This document shows, piece by piece, positions 14,101 through 25,925 of a stretch of DNA of 64,000 nt. The notes beneath the pieces are model-generated. The model made no database searches, was not told the DNA's origin, and worked only from the letters and a program-made list of their open reading frames with translations. The position numbers and the translations under genes were made by a program. Origin of the DNA: Ceratodon purpureus (Eukaryota; Streptophyta; Bryopsida; Pseudoditrichales; Ditrichaceae); NCBI GenBank assembly GCA_014871385.1, contig CM026422.1, forward strand, positions 22,499,014-22,563,013, read 5' to 3'. The first letter of the stretch is position 1; each line of letters opens with the position of its first letter.

Positions 14101-16054
14101 GTCATTTCGTCTAGGTTGTGGCTCTGGATTTTCATGATTTATCAAATTTTGACTTCTTTGTCGGAGTGACGTTGTTTCATATACAGGGTGTCCAATAACA
14201 TTGGCCATGATGGTATACGCACTCATACTCTTCGTCATGCTTGGAATAACACAGTTAGCATGATATCTCACATTCACGTCGGTTTTATGTTTTTTCTGTT
14301 TTTTTAGTAAACATACTTATAATTTCACAGTTCGCATATATGAATACCGGACTGTCACGCATCAGTCAATATTGTGTAGATTGACAAATTATTCTAACTA
14401 TAAGTTACATTGGTGTTGTAATCATTCTATCACTATCTCTGATGATTATAATTTTAATTGAGAAAGACTTTGTTGTTCTTTTACAGATTCAGTCTAAGGA
14501 TGACCAGGTTGATCAGGTGAAAGGAAAAGCCAAGATGACGAAGGGCATGGTAAGTTGATAAGATAGAGTACTGTTGATATTATTGGAATTACTCAGCGGT
14601 TGTTACCTTTCCAGAAAGCTTGAAAACATAGTGACATGATTGATTTACGCACGGTTTAGTTCATGATAGTTTTGTATTGTTAATTTAGGTGTTTCTGAAA
14701 CGCGCCTAACCTTTTACGATTCCGTGAGTGAATGGTATTGTCTAACTTCTGAACTTGAGAACTTAAATGAAATGTCGACAGGTGTCAGTAATATAAGAAC
14801 TAAATCTCTCTCTTACACTTGAATGAATTTCTTTCAGATACTGATGGAGTGATGTATTCACTAAAATAAATCGGGTATTTGATTATTAAATGTATAGACG
14901 GATTGAATACGATATGTCTGCTTGCATTGACTGAGAATGTGTTCTCAATTCTGAATGCAGGAAGGTGTTCGAGGGGGGCCGAGCAAGGACAAAGAGAAAA
15001 TATCGCAGGTTAGCTGATAGTTCCTTCTTGCTATTGTGCGTTTTTATTGCTTCTTTTGTGAGGAAGAAATGGAATACCTACCCTGAATGAATTGATATCT
15101 TAACATTCAGTGTTGTAGGCAAGTACTCTCGCAAAGTCTGGATGTTGTCTTATATACCTCTGTTTGAAATATGTAATTTCCAAGAGAAGCATTGTGTTAA
15201 ATTTTTTTGTTTTTCTGCAATTACGGAAGGACGTAAATACATAACTGTATTATGAGGACCGTGGTTGGATTTTAGTTATTGTCTGGACGTGATTGTGTGT
15301 AATGTATACGACTACATCTAACGTGAAATGAATACATTAATACTCTACATCGACGTTATACTGTAATGTAATTCTATTATCCTGTCCAAGTTCGCTTGAG
15401 TATTGTATGCTAGTATCACTCCGTCTGTACATTCTTGGTATTTGGATACTTACTCAGAGTGGGTAGTAGCTGTTCATGATATATGAAAACATTGAGTCTA
15501 GAAATTCATTTCAGGAGATATAGCCTTCCAGCATGTTCCTTTATATGCCACTAGGTGATTATTTTAACATTCATGTCTTTGCATTTCGCAGGTAATGAAG
15601 AAGATGAATAACGAAACAAAGAGTTCAAATCAAACCACAGCAAAGGTACAGACGAACACAATGCAGCAGTGACATGATAGGATGAGATTTGAATGACAGT
15701 TTCGGAGGGTGTTGTTGAATTTGCTTTATATTTAAGTATACTTTGTAAAGATACCCGTTGCTGTGGACTAATGTATCATAAATGTCACAGTTACAAGTGG
15801 GAGACGAAGTGTGGTTGGCTCATTCGGAAAACCCGGAGACCCGTGTGGCCATGGGTACTATCGTTGGAATTGCTGGGACAGGCGTGTTCCATTGTCGTCC
15901 CATCCCTGCGAAGTTTGTCCGAGTGGAACTGAAGACCGTTTCATCGAATGTCCCGCTCATGATTCCTGTAGAGGAAGCCGAACAAGAGAATTTGAATGAT
16001 GCAGTAGGGTCTAGCGTATTGTGGTCAGAAGATCTCACCTTTTTGGAGAAGTGA
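11160..16054 (+). CDS. Transposase_24 (Ptta/En/Spm)-like CACTA protein, 9 exons, 739 aa, reading frame intact
   Basis: Exons by my reading: 11160-11323, 11539-11747, 12069-13045, 13213-13293, 13669-14028, 14487-14549, 14961-15008, 15592-15645 and 15791-16054; 2220 nt with all phases matching. The ATG at 11160 opens an acidic N-terminus with a run of Glu, followed by a basic segment. Exon 3 holds the Transposase_24-like domain (residues about 330-440), with KKFEFVDHEV, MIKTWMRKDRERMK and MEWETMRKYWDS. Exon 5 starts with a heptad-like coiled coil (NKRLADANNRLADVMN). The last exon is a compact domain beginning LQVGDEVWLAHSENP, as often found at the end of these proteins. Such proteins are thought to act with the TNP2-type transposase, probably by binding subterminal DNA. 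Small exons 6-8 are the least certain. Confidence 0.75.
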
Positions 16055-17394
16055 TTTTAGTCTCACTTCAGATCATGCTGTCTGATAGTACATATTACAG
16101 TTTACTTGTTTTGAAAATGGATCTCTGTGTGAAGGACGTGTAGAGAGAAAAGCAGCAGATAATTGCGTGCAGCGGGTGAGAGAAATACGTTGGACAGGTT
16201 AATATGGGGATGCATATCACGGGAGAAAGTAAGTTCTCCCATCAGAACATAAGTTCTACTGTACGTATGACTGCAGTGATTTCTATTCACTGCATTTCTG
16301 AATCAATGTGAAAAGGTCCCATGTGTGGATCATGGCTTTCAGAAACGAAAACAGACGGTAGCTATGCTTGACATGTGGCACAATCAGGCACTGCGTGACT
16401 GTAATATGTATAATTATTATATTTCAATATTTATTGGTACAACCTCACCAATGTTAACCACGCGGCAATTGATGACTGGTATGTGAAAAGTCAGAAATCA
16501 ACGGAGCTTGAATCCGGAGAAAAAGGTGCCAATGCCGTGTGTAACTGTCGGGCTCCGTAAGACTAGGATAATGTCAACTTACAACTTCAGGAATGAACGA
16601 ATCTAGATCGACAATGTGAATCCCAAGGTCATCTGGAAATACAACACTCCGCAAAGATTCTGCACTGTAACAGTTCAATGACGGATTCTGTGGATATTAA
16701 ATTTCAAATGTACATTTCTCAATGTTCATCGCAGGTTCATACCCAAACGCTCAGTAACTCCGTGAAAAAGGTTTACCGCGTTGGTGAAATCGGTCCTAAA
16801 TGACTAGGTTCCTGGAATGACCGGTCCATTATGACTCAAGACTGCCTGGGTCATTGTTGGTGCAATTTGTCCAAAATGACTCATTTTCCAGTCATATGTT
16901 CAGTCCTATAAGACACGATTTCTACTTCTGTAGAAGAGTCTAAAATTATACGGAATTTGTTGAATTCCATGCATTACATACATAGTGCAAAAGAATTGTT
17001 CTCCAATTTGACATTAATTCTTTTGCTCCTTCACTTAATTTTCTTCTGAGAAGGCTTTCCCATCATCTCATCTTAACTCAACACCAAATTCAAAACTCGA
17101 AGTTGAACTATTTCTTTTCATTTTTGAAAATCCCGTCATAATTCAATCCTTCATCTTTCCAACATGTGCACATGCCATTCCTCATTGACAAGCTACCTCT
17201 TAGAAGTCAATACCAATTTGCATCCTGACACTTGACTTCCACACCTTGCAACTAAGTTAAATCAACCTGATCAAAGTGCAAGACTAAACAGTAATGCACC
17301 AAACTCCACCTGAGACCTGGGCCAGGTGGACATTACATCTTCTTGATCTTTCTTAATCACGAAGATGAGATCACAGGGAAATGTATCGCACGCG
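16055..17394. other. Non-coding flank of the CACTA element
   Basis: No supported ORF. Around 16795-16905 there are several close copies of an AATGAC core (for example TCCTAAATGACTAGG, GGAATGACCGG, AAATGACTCATT), which could be subterminal transposase-binding repeats. From about 16930 the sequence becomes AT-rich and unlike the transposon. Confidence 0.35.
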
Positions 17395-17460
17395 GCCTGC
17401 AGGAATCGAACCCCGGTCTTCGGGACAATAATGGAGATCTAGCTCTACCGCTCACATCCC
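17395..17460 (-). repeat. tRNA-like relic (SINE-head or tRNA pseudogene)
   Basis: Read on the minus strand, the segment starts GGGATGTGAGCGGTAGAGCT and contains GGTTCGATTCC (17402-17412), an exact match to the Pol III B-box / TpsiC consensus, with a D-arm-like GGTAGAGC about 40 bases upstream. The T stem is imperfect and I cannot fold a clean cloverleaf, so it is not a working tRNA. It may be the head of an old SINE. No clear 3' tail was seen. Confidence 0.4.
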
Positions 17461-17754
17461 ACTTTCGCTAGGGATCTCATTGGGATCTTTGGGAACGCCT
17501 ACGTTCCCAATGTTGAGAGCATAGGCGCTTCCTTAAGGTCCCATAAAAAAATATGAAAATGATCTAAGGCTCACCACTCAACAATAGATAATAAACCTCA
17601 AAAGAAGTGATTTTACCATCTCATCGTAGTTCTTTTCTCAAAAGAGCTACAGTCTACTTTTAGTCTTTTAACTTTCTATTCCAATCTTAGATCTACTTAG
17701 TCATAATTTTCCTGTCTTTACTCTTAGATCTAGAGCAATTTTATCTCTTTACCA

Positions 17755-17905
17755 TCTAATTTAGATGCACCCCATATAAAATAGTCTATTTCTAATGCAC
17801 CTCATATAAAATTAGATACGTTAATTCTAATGCACCTATATAAAGTAGTCTAACTCTAGTGCACCTTATCTTAAGTCGTCTAATTCTTGTGCACATGTTC
17901 ATAAT
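17755..17905. repeat. Degenerate ~31-bp tandem repeat, about 5 units
   Basis: The phrase TCTAATTCTAATGCACCT...ATATAAA recurs every 30-34 bases (about 17755, 17786, 17819, 17848 and 17878). Units differ at several positions. It lies in AT-rich DNA without genes. Confidence 0.55.
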
Positions 17906-18328
17906 CTAGACTTTTCCTAACTTCAATCTCCAGTGCACTAAAGATGGAGCTGTCTAACTCCAATGCAAATGTAGTCGACTTGAAGTTGTCTAACTCCAAG
18001 CCATCCATCTTTATGTGCTCTCATCCTCTGGTTAGACACATCTACATGTGGTTAGAACATTCAATTATCCATCAAATATCTACAACTACCTTACATGAAT
18101 ACAGAAAAAATAGAATTATTCAATATATCATACAATGAAAAGATGAAAAAAGTAAAAAAGTAAAAAGTAAAATCCATCAAAAATTAAAAACACCAAAAAA
18201 TTAGATTTTCATTAATATAGTAAAACAAGAAGATGGGATAAAATAAAATAAAATAATATGAAACATTGGACTTTTCAATATAATAATGACCTTTTTATTA
18301 TTAGAGATCTCATAAATGAAATGATAAA
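17906..18328. other. AT-rich stretch without genes
   Basis: A short ORF at 17944-18138 carries an echo of the adjacent repeat (CTAACTCCAATG) and is unlikely to be coding. The remainder is A/T-rich with no feature I can support. Confidence 0.4.
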
Positions 18329-18332
18329 TTAA

Positions 18333-18855
18333 TCCCTACAATTCCTTGTCTATGTTTCACCAAAAAAACGCTCTAAAACTGCCATTTCCAATGTAAAAAG
18401 CATGATTGACAAAAACATTATTATTTTCTAATTCTAACCATAAGATCTTCAATTAGATTATTTTAATAGAGAGCTCAAGAAATTTCAATATAATCAACCG
18501 TAGAGATTAGAAGATTATAGCTATTGAAATTTAAAAACAAACTTTTTTGACAAGATTTTTGACTGGGTTGACACATTCTAAATTTTTTTTCCTTAGGTTT
18601 TTTGCATTATGGACTTTGAGGATTTTGATGCATGACAAAGAAGCCTAAGTAACTTAGCTAATTGTATTAAAAAAATTACACACAAAAGTCAAGTGTAGCA
18701 TGTTGAAGACAATATTTTTATTAAGTTGAATACACAAGAATGCTAAATCTTATTTCTTTCCTAGAAATTCTATTATTCAATAAAGTTCCAATCTAAATGG
18801 TCAAAGTAAAGATTGATGTCCATCTTTTCACTGAAAAAAAAAAAAACCCTAAAAT
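18333..18855 (+). repeat. Left long inverted repeat of the composite element
   Basis: Pairs as reverse complement with 25640-25925 in two blocks, 18333-18435 and 18706-18855, with an unmatched ~270 bp between them. Similarity is by eye about 75-85% with small indels. Confidence 0.65.
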
Positions 18856-21654
18856 AATGCAGTTTTGGAAAAAACCTGACAAATAATTAAGACTTAGAAT
18901 GAAATGAAAATGAAATTTTTTATTGCAACATAACTTCTGAGTAAACAACATTGACAATGTTGAATACCATACTATTTTGTGGAAGCAAAGTTGCAATGTG
19001 ATTCGAAGAAGTTGCTCTTGAAAGTGCAATATATAGTTGCCTCTGATTAAAAACTAGGACTCTAGTATCTAATCCTACTTACTTTATGGATTGCCCTTGG
19101 GACTTGTTAATTGTTATAATAAATGCCAATCGCATTGGAAACTGCCGCCTGGTGAAATGGAATGGCAATGCGGTGAAAGAAAGAGTAAAAGAAATCCGTA
19201 GTTTAAAAACGTGCTTGCGTACATGCGGACCGGAAAGTAAACGTGCTTTTAAAACACTGTACAAAAAGCGTGTGAGAACCATTCTAGTTCCATTGCAAAT
19301 TCCTTGTTTTGGAGCATGGTTTTGCAATAAAATGACAGGACATCCAATTTTCAAATTAAGTTTTGCCAATGGAATGCCAGACAAATCCAATGAGTTCAAA
19401 TACTCAGATGGATATGCAGCATAATTGTCCGCACCAGTTCCAACAATATTTGAATCAACACTTTTAAAAATTTCGGAATTGCTAGGGGAAGATTGCAAAA
19501 TCTCCTTGTTGATTAATGAACATCTGTATTGCGAGCACTTTAAATTGTTCGATTTCAATAATTATTGATCTTCATATGAAGATACATTGTCAATGTTGTT
19601 GTAGATGTTGTCAATAAAAAATTGAACAAAAGAAACAATATCAATGCAATTGTGCAATTGAATCATACTACTACTTGAATCATCAAAATTAGAGTCATCG
19701 TCTATTTGTAATAGTCAGTGAGCAAATTCCCTGTTTTTACGCAATGCGTTTTGCAAACGCATATTGATGAAAATGGTCAAGATTATAACATGTTGTCATA
19801 TTGTAGATCGGCGAAGACATGTTCCAATAATTTGAGGCCTAGAACCTCTTGAAATAACTGGCAGGATTTGTTACAAGTCACCTCTAAATACAACAGTAAC
19901 ACCTCCAAAAGGAGAACTTGAATCACGAATGTCTCGTAATAATCAATCCACTACTTCTGCACAATCTCGATGTTGTGTAGGAACTTCATCCCAAATAATC
20001 AAAGAAGCCTCACAAAACACATCTGCATATTCAGAGTTTTTGTATATAGAGCACATGGAATATTCATCAACTTCAAAAGGAATTTTGAGAGTTGAATGAG
20101 CAGTTTGGCCTCCATGAAGAAGAAGTCCAGCAATTCTAGAAGAGGCAACACATTTGACAATTTTTTCTTTGCTTTGCACATTTGCAGCCACAATGTTGTA
20201 GAAGAACGTCTTTCTTATATCAGTAGGACCATTAACAAAAAATAAAACACCAGAATGGTCTTCAATGGAACTAGGAATGGCATCATAACTATAAAGTTGA
20301 TCTCCATTGAGTTGGGGCTCATGCTCCTGAACATAAAGTTCAAGTTTGTTACAATTCCATTCTAGTTGTTCATTGAGAAATTGATTACCACGATGACGGG
20401 ACCAAAATTTGGAGTTGGTATTGGCATGGGAGGAAACAAAGAAAGGTTTTTGTTTGACTGTTTACGTAATATATTATCAATGAGAAAAAGGCCAAAATTG
20501 TATGCTTCTTCTTTAGTTGGTTGAGATAATTCATAGTATTGGCAAAGACGATGATGCAAGTCATCATACACATGAGGACAAGTCATTGCCATAATAACTT
20601 GGGGTGAATAAGATTGCATTTAGAGAGTATGAGTACAAAAAAATTGCGCAATGATGCACCAATACGCATAGTAGATGCATCTTCTAAATACTAGATCCAC
20701 TCTCCGTTGTCTTGTAATAAGCCTAGAGCATTACAAACATTTTTAAAGGCTCCGTGTACTACTCCATTCACCGTCCGTAGATCTTCAAATGAGCAAGGCC
20801 CAATAATAGTTGTTAGTAGGAGTCACAAATAGAAATGTTCACTTTCAGTCGGTCTTGCAAAATACAACCTATCAATTGCAAAGCCTCTTTCATGGATCTT
20901 CCATGTGCTCTCGCGTTGTCCTTAAACATAATGTTGGGGAAAATTTTGATAAGTCAATTGATCATTCGTAGTACACATCCTAAAGAACTTTGTGAATCTA
21001 GTTCTTTGAACTTAGCCACAATTCAAAATACTCATAGGATCATTGCGAGTATTGAAAATCACACGATGCATCCCTGACGAATGTAAATGTAGCCTAATAA
21101 CATTGGGATCTTCTCTAGACATTGTTATCTTATATAAACGTCGCACAGCCTCCAATGCTCTAATGTAACGTGCATCTAGGTATCGTTTAATCTTATATTG
21201 TTTTCCTCCAATCCTCAGAGTAGCCCTGTCATGACCTTTATAGATGTATTTATGGATATATATTTAATTACTTGAACAAATGTACAAACCCCAATATTAA
21301 TGTGGCAATTATGCTTTTGAATCAAATTAGGGTTGTTGGGAACAACATGGCTATTGTTGAAGAAGAATCCATGTTTTTCAAAAATACGTCCATTATTGCG
21401 ACGACGATAAAGAAGGTAACCATCTCGGTCCATTGCAATTTGATCTTGGAATTATTTCGGAAAGCGTTTTGTACATTGTCCGCTCTTGTTGAGACATTGA
21501 TCACGTATGCATGGTATATAGACCATGTATTTTAGAACCATACCAAAAAGTTCAGGATCTTTTTGTTGATCAGGGAACTCTGCACATACTCTTCTATAAA
21601 TTTGACCAGTGTAATTGGTAAAATTTACAAATAGTGGTAAGTCACGGGAATAGG

Positions 21655-23260
21655 TCTTTTTGTTTAGCTTTTAACGTAACTAAAGGTCACTGTAGTAAGT
21701 AAAGAATTTATAGAATGCAAAGTATTTCCTTAAAAGAATCTCTTTATAACTCTAATGTCTTAATTACCCTAAGTCACATATCACCCAAGTAATCCATACT
21801 CTCAATTGGTTCAAGGGTAATGGGAGTTCAATTTGACAAGTACCATCTCTCGGTTTATTGCCATCACTCCCTTCCTAGTTCAATTAGACAATGCATTTAT
21901 TATGCATATGCAAGTTCATTCATTACTAGGTTAGAATCTAGTGTTCAACCTATTTATGTCTATGAATGATGCTTTGGGATATGTTATGATAAATTAACTT
22001 ATCTCAAGCAACTCCTTGCTTGTCTTCATCTTTTTCCTCCCATCCATCGCATTTCAATTAGACATGTAATCACTGTCTACTCATTCACATTCAATCACAC
22101 TCCAAGTCTATCATTCATGACAACTATGCTTCTCAATTGTATTACTCAATTACAATGACTATACTATTTCCCAATCGAATACATTCAAGTTTTATTATAA
22201 TGAGAACTAATAATCACTAAGGTTGATCACTCCTTAATAATTAATGCCACTTTATCCATCAATGTACTCAATCTATCTTCAATAAACTCTAAGTCATTCT
22301 CAGTCTTCCATTTCAGATGGCCAATCTAATTTAGAAGACTATCAAGTAATACTCAATTCACTGTTCCAGTAATCCCCTGGAATTCTCACTCTTCCATAAT
22401 TCTCATCCGCAATAATGCAATTGTCAATTGGACAAACTGTTGTGTTTATCTTCTATAATTTCTATTTTCTATTCACTCAGTAACTCTTCCTTCGTTCTGA
22501 GTTCAAATAGACACCGTCACCCACTGTTCACTCTGCTCCATCAGCATCTTCATTTTCAAATAGACAGTATCCAGTGTGAATCACCACATTCACTGTAACT
22601 CTCACCAACTCTCCACTGTGTCAATTAGAGATGGTCCATGCAAGTCAAGTTGACAATGTATGCATGCACATGGATGCATACCGGACCACCATCTTGTCGA
22701 TTTGACCAGTATCAACTAGACATTATGCAGCAAGTAAGATGAATTCAATTGTCAATTAGACAGTAGCCAGTTTGCTCCAGTTCTCCATTCTGATTCTACA
22801 GTTCTGCAGATTGATTCTGATTCTACATTTCTGCAGATTGATACACTGTGCAACAGAGCTACAGTTCAATTTGACAAAAGAGCATTGTGAATCAATTAAA
22901 CAGTGAGCTACTCAGAGTCAAGTTGACAATCAATTAGACAATGGAATTCTATTTTTATATTTTTTACATAATGTGACTATCACTCACACTGTGTTGTCTG
23001 GTGTGGTGAAGTAATTCATTCTTCTTCCTTAATTCCTAGTTATGCCTTAATTTCTAAAAGGTGTGCCTGTAGGTAGAGTCAATTTGACAAGTCGTGTCTG
23101 TAGGTAGGGTCATGTCTCCTGAATTCTACACTATGTCCATTTGACTCTCAACCAGATTTCTACAGCCACTATCTACATAGATTTCAAATTGACATGGTAA
23201 CTTGGTCCTATTTACACTGTTTTTACTGAAAGGGGCTTTTCTCAAAAAAAGTCAGCTCAC
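21655..23260. mobile_element. Non-coding insertion inside the Helitron gene, packed with TCAATTAGACA motifs
   Basis: The Helitron reading frame is lost at about 23260 (after LPHMHFSIFLALIKTR) and picks up again at about 21650 (before YRRVCAEFPD), so this DNA was inserted into the gene. It has no ORF. It contains at least 12 variants of TCAA(A/T)T(A/T)GACA in both orientations. Exact ends, inverted repeats and target duplication could not be fixed by eye. Confidence 0.6.
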
Positions 23261-23896
23261 AACCAGGTTCTCTTATCTTGTTTTTATTAAAGCAAGAAAG
23301 ATTGAAAAGTGCATATGAGGCAAAATTTGTTTTTGGACAAACATGTGGGCAACATAATTTTTCAAAATACACATGATACAATTTCAGACCAATTTGTTGG
23401 ACTTTGTCTAGGCAAAAGAGCTTCTTGTATCTCACGCCAATTGGGATTTAAAGTCATGGTTCAAAAAACATTTGAATTTTGAAAAAATCTTGTTATGGGC
23501 ATGAAATCCTAAAACAATTCGAACATGTTGCGAGCACTACCAATATGACTTGAAGGAAGAATAACACGATGCCCCTAGTTTTCAAGATTCATATTTCTTT
23601 CTTCATCATCTTGTAGTGCAGCAGCAAGGCACGCAAATCCGATTGATTCATATGGATATAGCCTAATCTCTTTTCTTTAGTTGCAGCCCAAGCATTGACA
23701 ATGAGATGTCAAAATAACTTCCCACCACAAAGAATGGTAGAAAATTCAGAAATCTGTGGAAATAACCAAAAAGCAAAGTATTCTTTTTGGATCAGCCAAC
23801 CTTCAGTATTAAAATGTGTTAGATCTTCATGCCATCGAAGTTCTCAAGATGGAAATAACACCACATAGTGCAATGACAAATAAGCAGGATGATACT

Positions 23897-24053
23897 CTTG
23901 TTGTTGTCGTGGTGGTGGTTGTTGTCGTTGTTGTTGTTGTTGTCGTGGTGGTGGTTGTTGTTGTTGTTGTTGTTGTTGTCGTTGTTGTCGTTGTTGTCGT
24001 TGTTGTCGTTGTTGTCGTTGTTGTCGTTGTTGTCGTTGTTGTCGTTGTTGTCG

Positions 24054-24148
<95 letters not shown>
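23897..24148. repeat. GTT/AAC microsatellite with an internal 9-bp GTCGTTGTT array
   Basis: About 250 bp of GTT triplets. The middle section (about 23975-24057) is a regular GTCGTTGTT array of about nine units, and the distal ~90 bp is pure GTT. On the minus strand it would encode poly-Asn/Asp near the N-terminus of the Helitron protein. Confidence 0.95.
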
Positions 24149-24239
24149 AGTTTTTCGTGCTGCACGTCGCTTCAATAATCCATACATACTTTGACTTTGC
24201 ACCTCGGCAACACCTCCAGTACTATGGCTATGAAGCAAA

Positions 24240-25639
24240 CTTTAAGTCTCTTCTTCTACCAATGAAATGTCCATTTTTCATGGAAAAAAATATATCACTT
24301 GCACCATGTCAAATGTAATAATATGAGTCAAATTATAAATATATCAAATATTCAATTTCAATATGAATTTAAAGTAAATTATCTTAGAATACATCTAAAC
24401 TTCTAAATAAAATGAGAAATGTGATATAAAGACACTTTCAAGATATTTGGATAAAGAGTTTTGAATATCAAACTATTTATTTTCATTAATTCTTCAAGTA
24501 CTTTGGACTTTAAAGAAAATGCAATGCTTATAACATGTATAAATTGAATTCAAAAACAATAAAATTAGAAATATGAATAATTTTCACTTCTAACATTTAA
24601 AACAACAATTTCAAAAATCAAATTTCATCATTGAGATTGAAACCACACAAATTCCAAAAATCTTGCAATAGAATATTGAATTGGCTGAAAATTTTATAAC
24701 ATAAAACCAATAATATTTTATTCCATACAAACGCTATATTATATAATAAACAAAAGCAAAAGAAATATGTAAAAGTCTTTTCCAATTACAACTTCAAACA
24801 TTAATATCTTCTTCATGAGTTTTTGAAATGCGATTTGGCAATTGCAGTAACGAAGCTATAGCTTCTTGTAAAACAAGGCGAGTCAATGCTATATTTCTAT
24901 TTTGCAACAATCTAGCACATTATTCATCTTCAAGCCTTTGCCCACGAATATTAAAAGCAACAATTCTATTAGGTTTTGATCAAGTTTGTTGCTCAATTTT
25001 GATTTTATTCCTTGTTGCACAAATTGCCAATGCTGCATTTATGTTTTAAATCATCCGTTGGCTTTGAAATTTTACATGTCAAACCAAAACTTCTTATCTA
25101 TTAATTTCCGACCATAACAAAGCAAAATTTGGACTGGTTGCCAAATTAATCAAAATAAAATCAAATTAAAATAATCAATCTACATGATTTAAATTAATTA
25201 GCAATTTTAAACTAAATAGCAGAGGCATGCAAAAAGAATCTAATGTGCCTAACTTCTAATTTAAGGACAATCATTTACATTTGGGCTTTTTGAAAATTTG
25301 GGCAGATACCTATGATATCAATTTTAGATAATTTTGTTTTGAAACTTTGGCGGAATCTATTTTTTTTTGTTTAGACATTTGAAAAAATAGTTGTGGTATC
25401 CAAAGTAGAATTGTATGTTCGATGGGCAATTTGAGCAACTATAGTCTATGCTAAATACATATGTTACTTTTGAGATTTTTTTTATAAATACTTAATGTTG
25501 TCATCTATGAGACTTCCAAAAATATACTTCTTTGAAAACAAAATGTTCATTCTACAAAAAATCAAAGTTTTCTAGCTGTTTTGGGCAATCTACTAGAAAA
25601 GTTCTTTTTTCCTTCATATAAAGTAAAAAATTTATTTTT
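24240..25639. other. AT-rich interior of the composite element
   Basis: No intact ORF. On the minus strand, about 25060-24830 gives a broken frame (RIVAFNIRGQRLEDE, then LTRLVLQEAIASLLQLPNR) that may be the remains of the Helitron protein's N-terminal part, but I do not recognise it. Confidence 0.35.
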
Positions 25640-25925
25640 TAGGTTTTTCTTTTTTTTTCACATATAGAATGGACATCAATCTTTACTTTGATTGTTTGGA
25701 TCAGGACTTTATGAAATAATAGAATTTCTAAGGAAAGAAATATAAATTGCATTCTTATCTATTCAATTTAATAAAAATATTGTAGTAGAACATAAAATTA
25801 TTCCAACACAATAATCTTACTATTAGAATCGGAAAATAGTGAGTTTTTGTCATACATGTATTTTTACATTGAAAATGGCAATTTTGAAGCGTTTTTTGGT
25901 GAAACATAGTCAAAGACTTTAGGGG
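25640..25925 (-). repeat. Right long inverted repeat of the composite element
   Basis: Reverse complement of 18333-18855 apart from the extra segment in the left arm. Ends in TTTAGGGG followed by TTAA (25926-25929). Confidence 0.65.

Larger units (their letters stand above)
4414..16054. mobile_element. CACTA (En/Spm-like) transposon, coding core with two divergent genes
   Basis: A TNP2-like transposase gene on the minus strand (4414-9238) and a Transposase_24/Ptta-like gene on the plus strand (11160-16054) are arranged head to head around a 1.9-kb gap. Both domain types are known partners in plant CACTA elements. Both reconstructed reading frames are uninterrupted, so the copy looks young. 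The coordinates cover only the genes; the element must extend further on both sides, but I could not identify CACTA...TAGTG ends or the 3-bp target duplication with confidence. Confidence 0.8.
18920..24238 (-). pseudogene. Decayed Helitron Rep/Pif1-like helicase gene, split by an insertion
   Basis: Minus-strand fragments follow the Helitron protein order. 23.3-23.7 kb: KEKRLGYIHMNQSDLRA, then GHRVILPSS, NPNWREI and an HUH-type His-Met-His at 23309-23317. About 21.65-20.4 kb: VCAEFPD, DRDGYLLYRRRNNGR, HVVPNNPNLIQKHNCHINI, FEDLRTVNGVVH. About 20.3-18.92 kb: the Pif1 helicase with WDEVPTQHRD, LKIGCPVILLQN, FHFTRRQFPMRLAF and QLYIALSRATSSN, ending at 18920. Intact proteins of this kind nick DNA and drive rolling-circle transposition. 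This copy carries several stops and frameshifts (for example just after INKSQGQSIK at ~19080), and its Walker A reads GPTDIRKTF, without the Gly of GKT. A ~1.6-kb insert separates the Rep from the rest. The N-terminal end is uncertain. Confidence 0.85.

Noticed and set aside
24828..25049. Plus-strand ORF with hydrophobic character
   Set aside because: The opposite strand gives a more protein-like, though broken, frame; the plus ORF looks like its shadow in AT-rich DNA.
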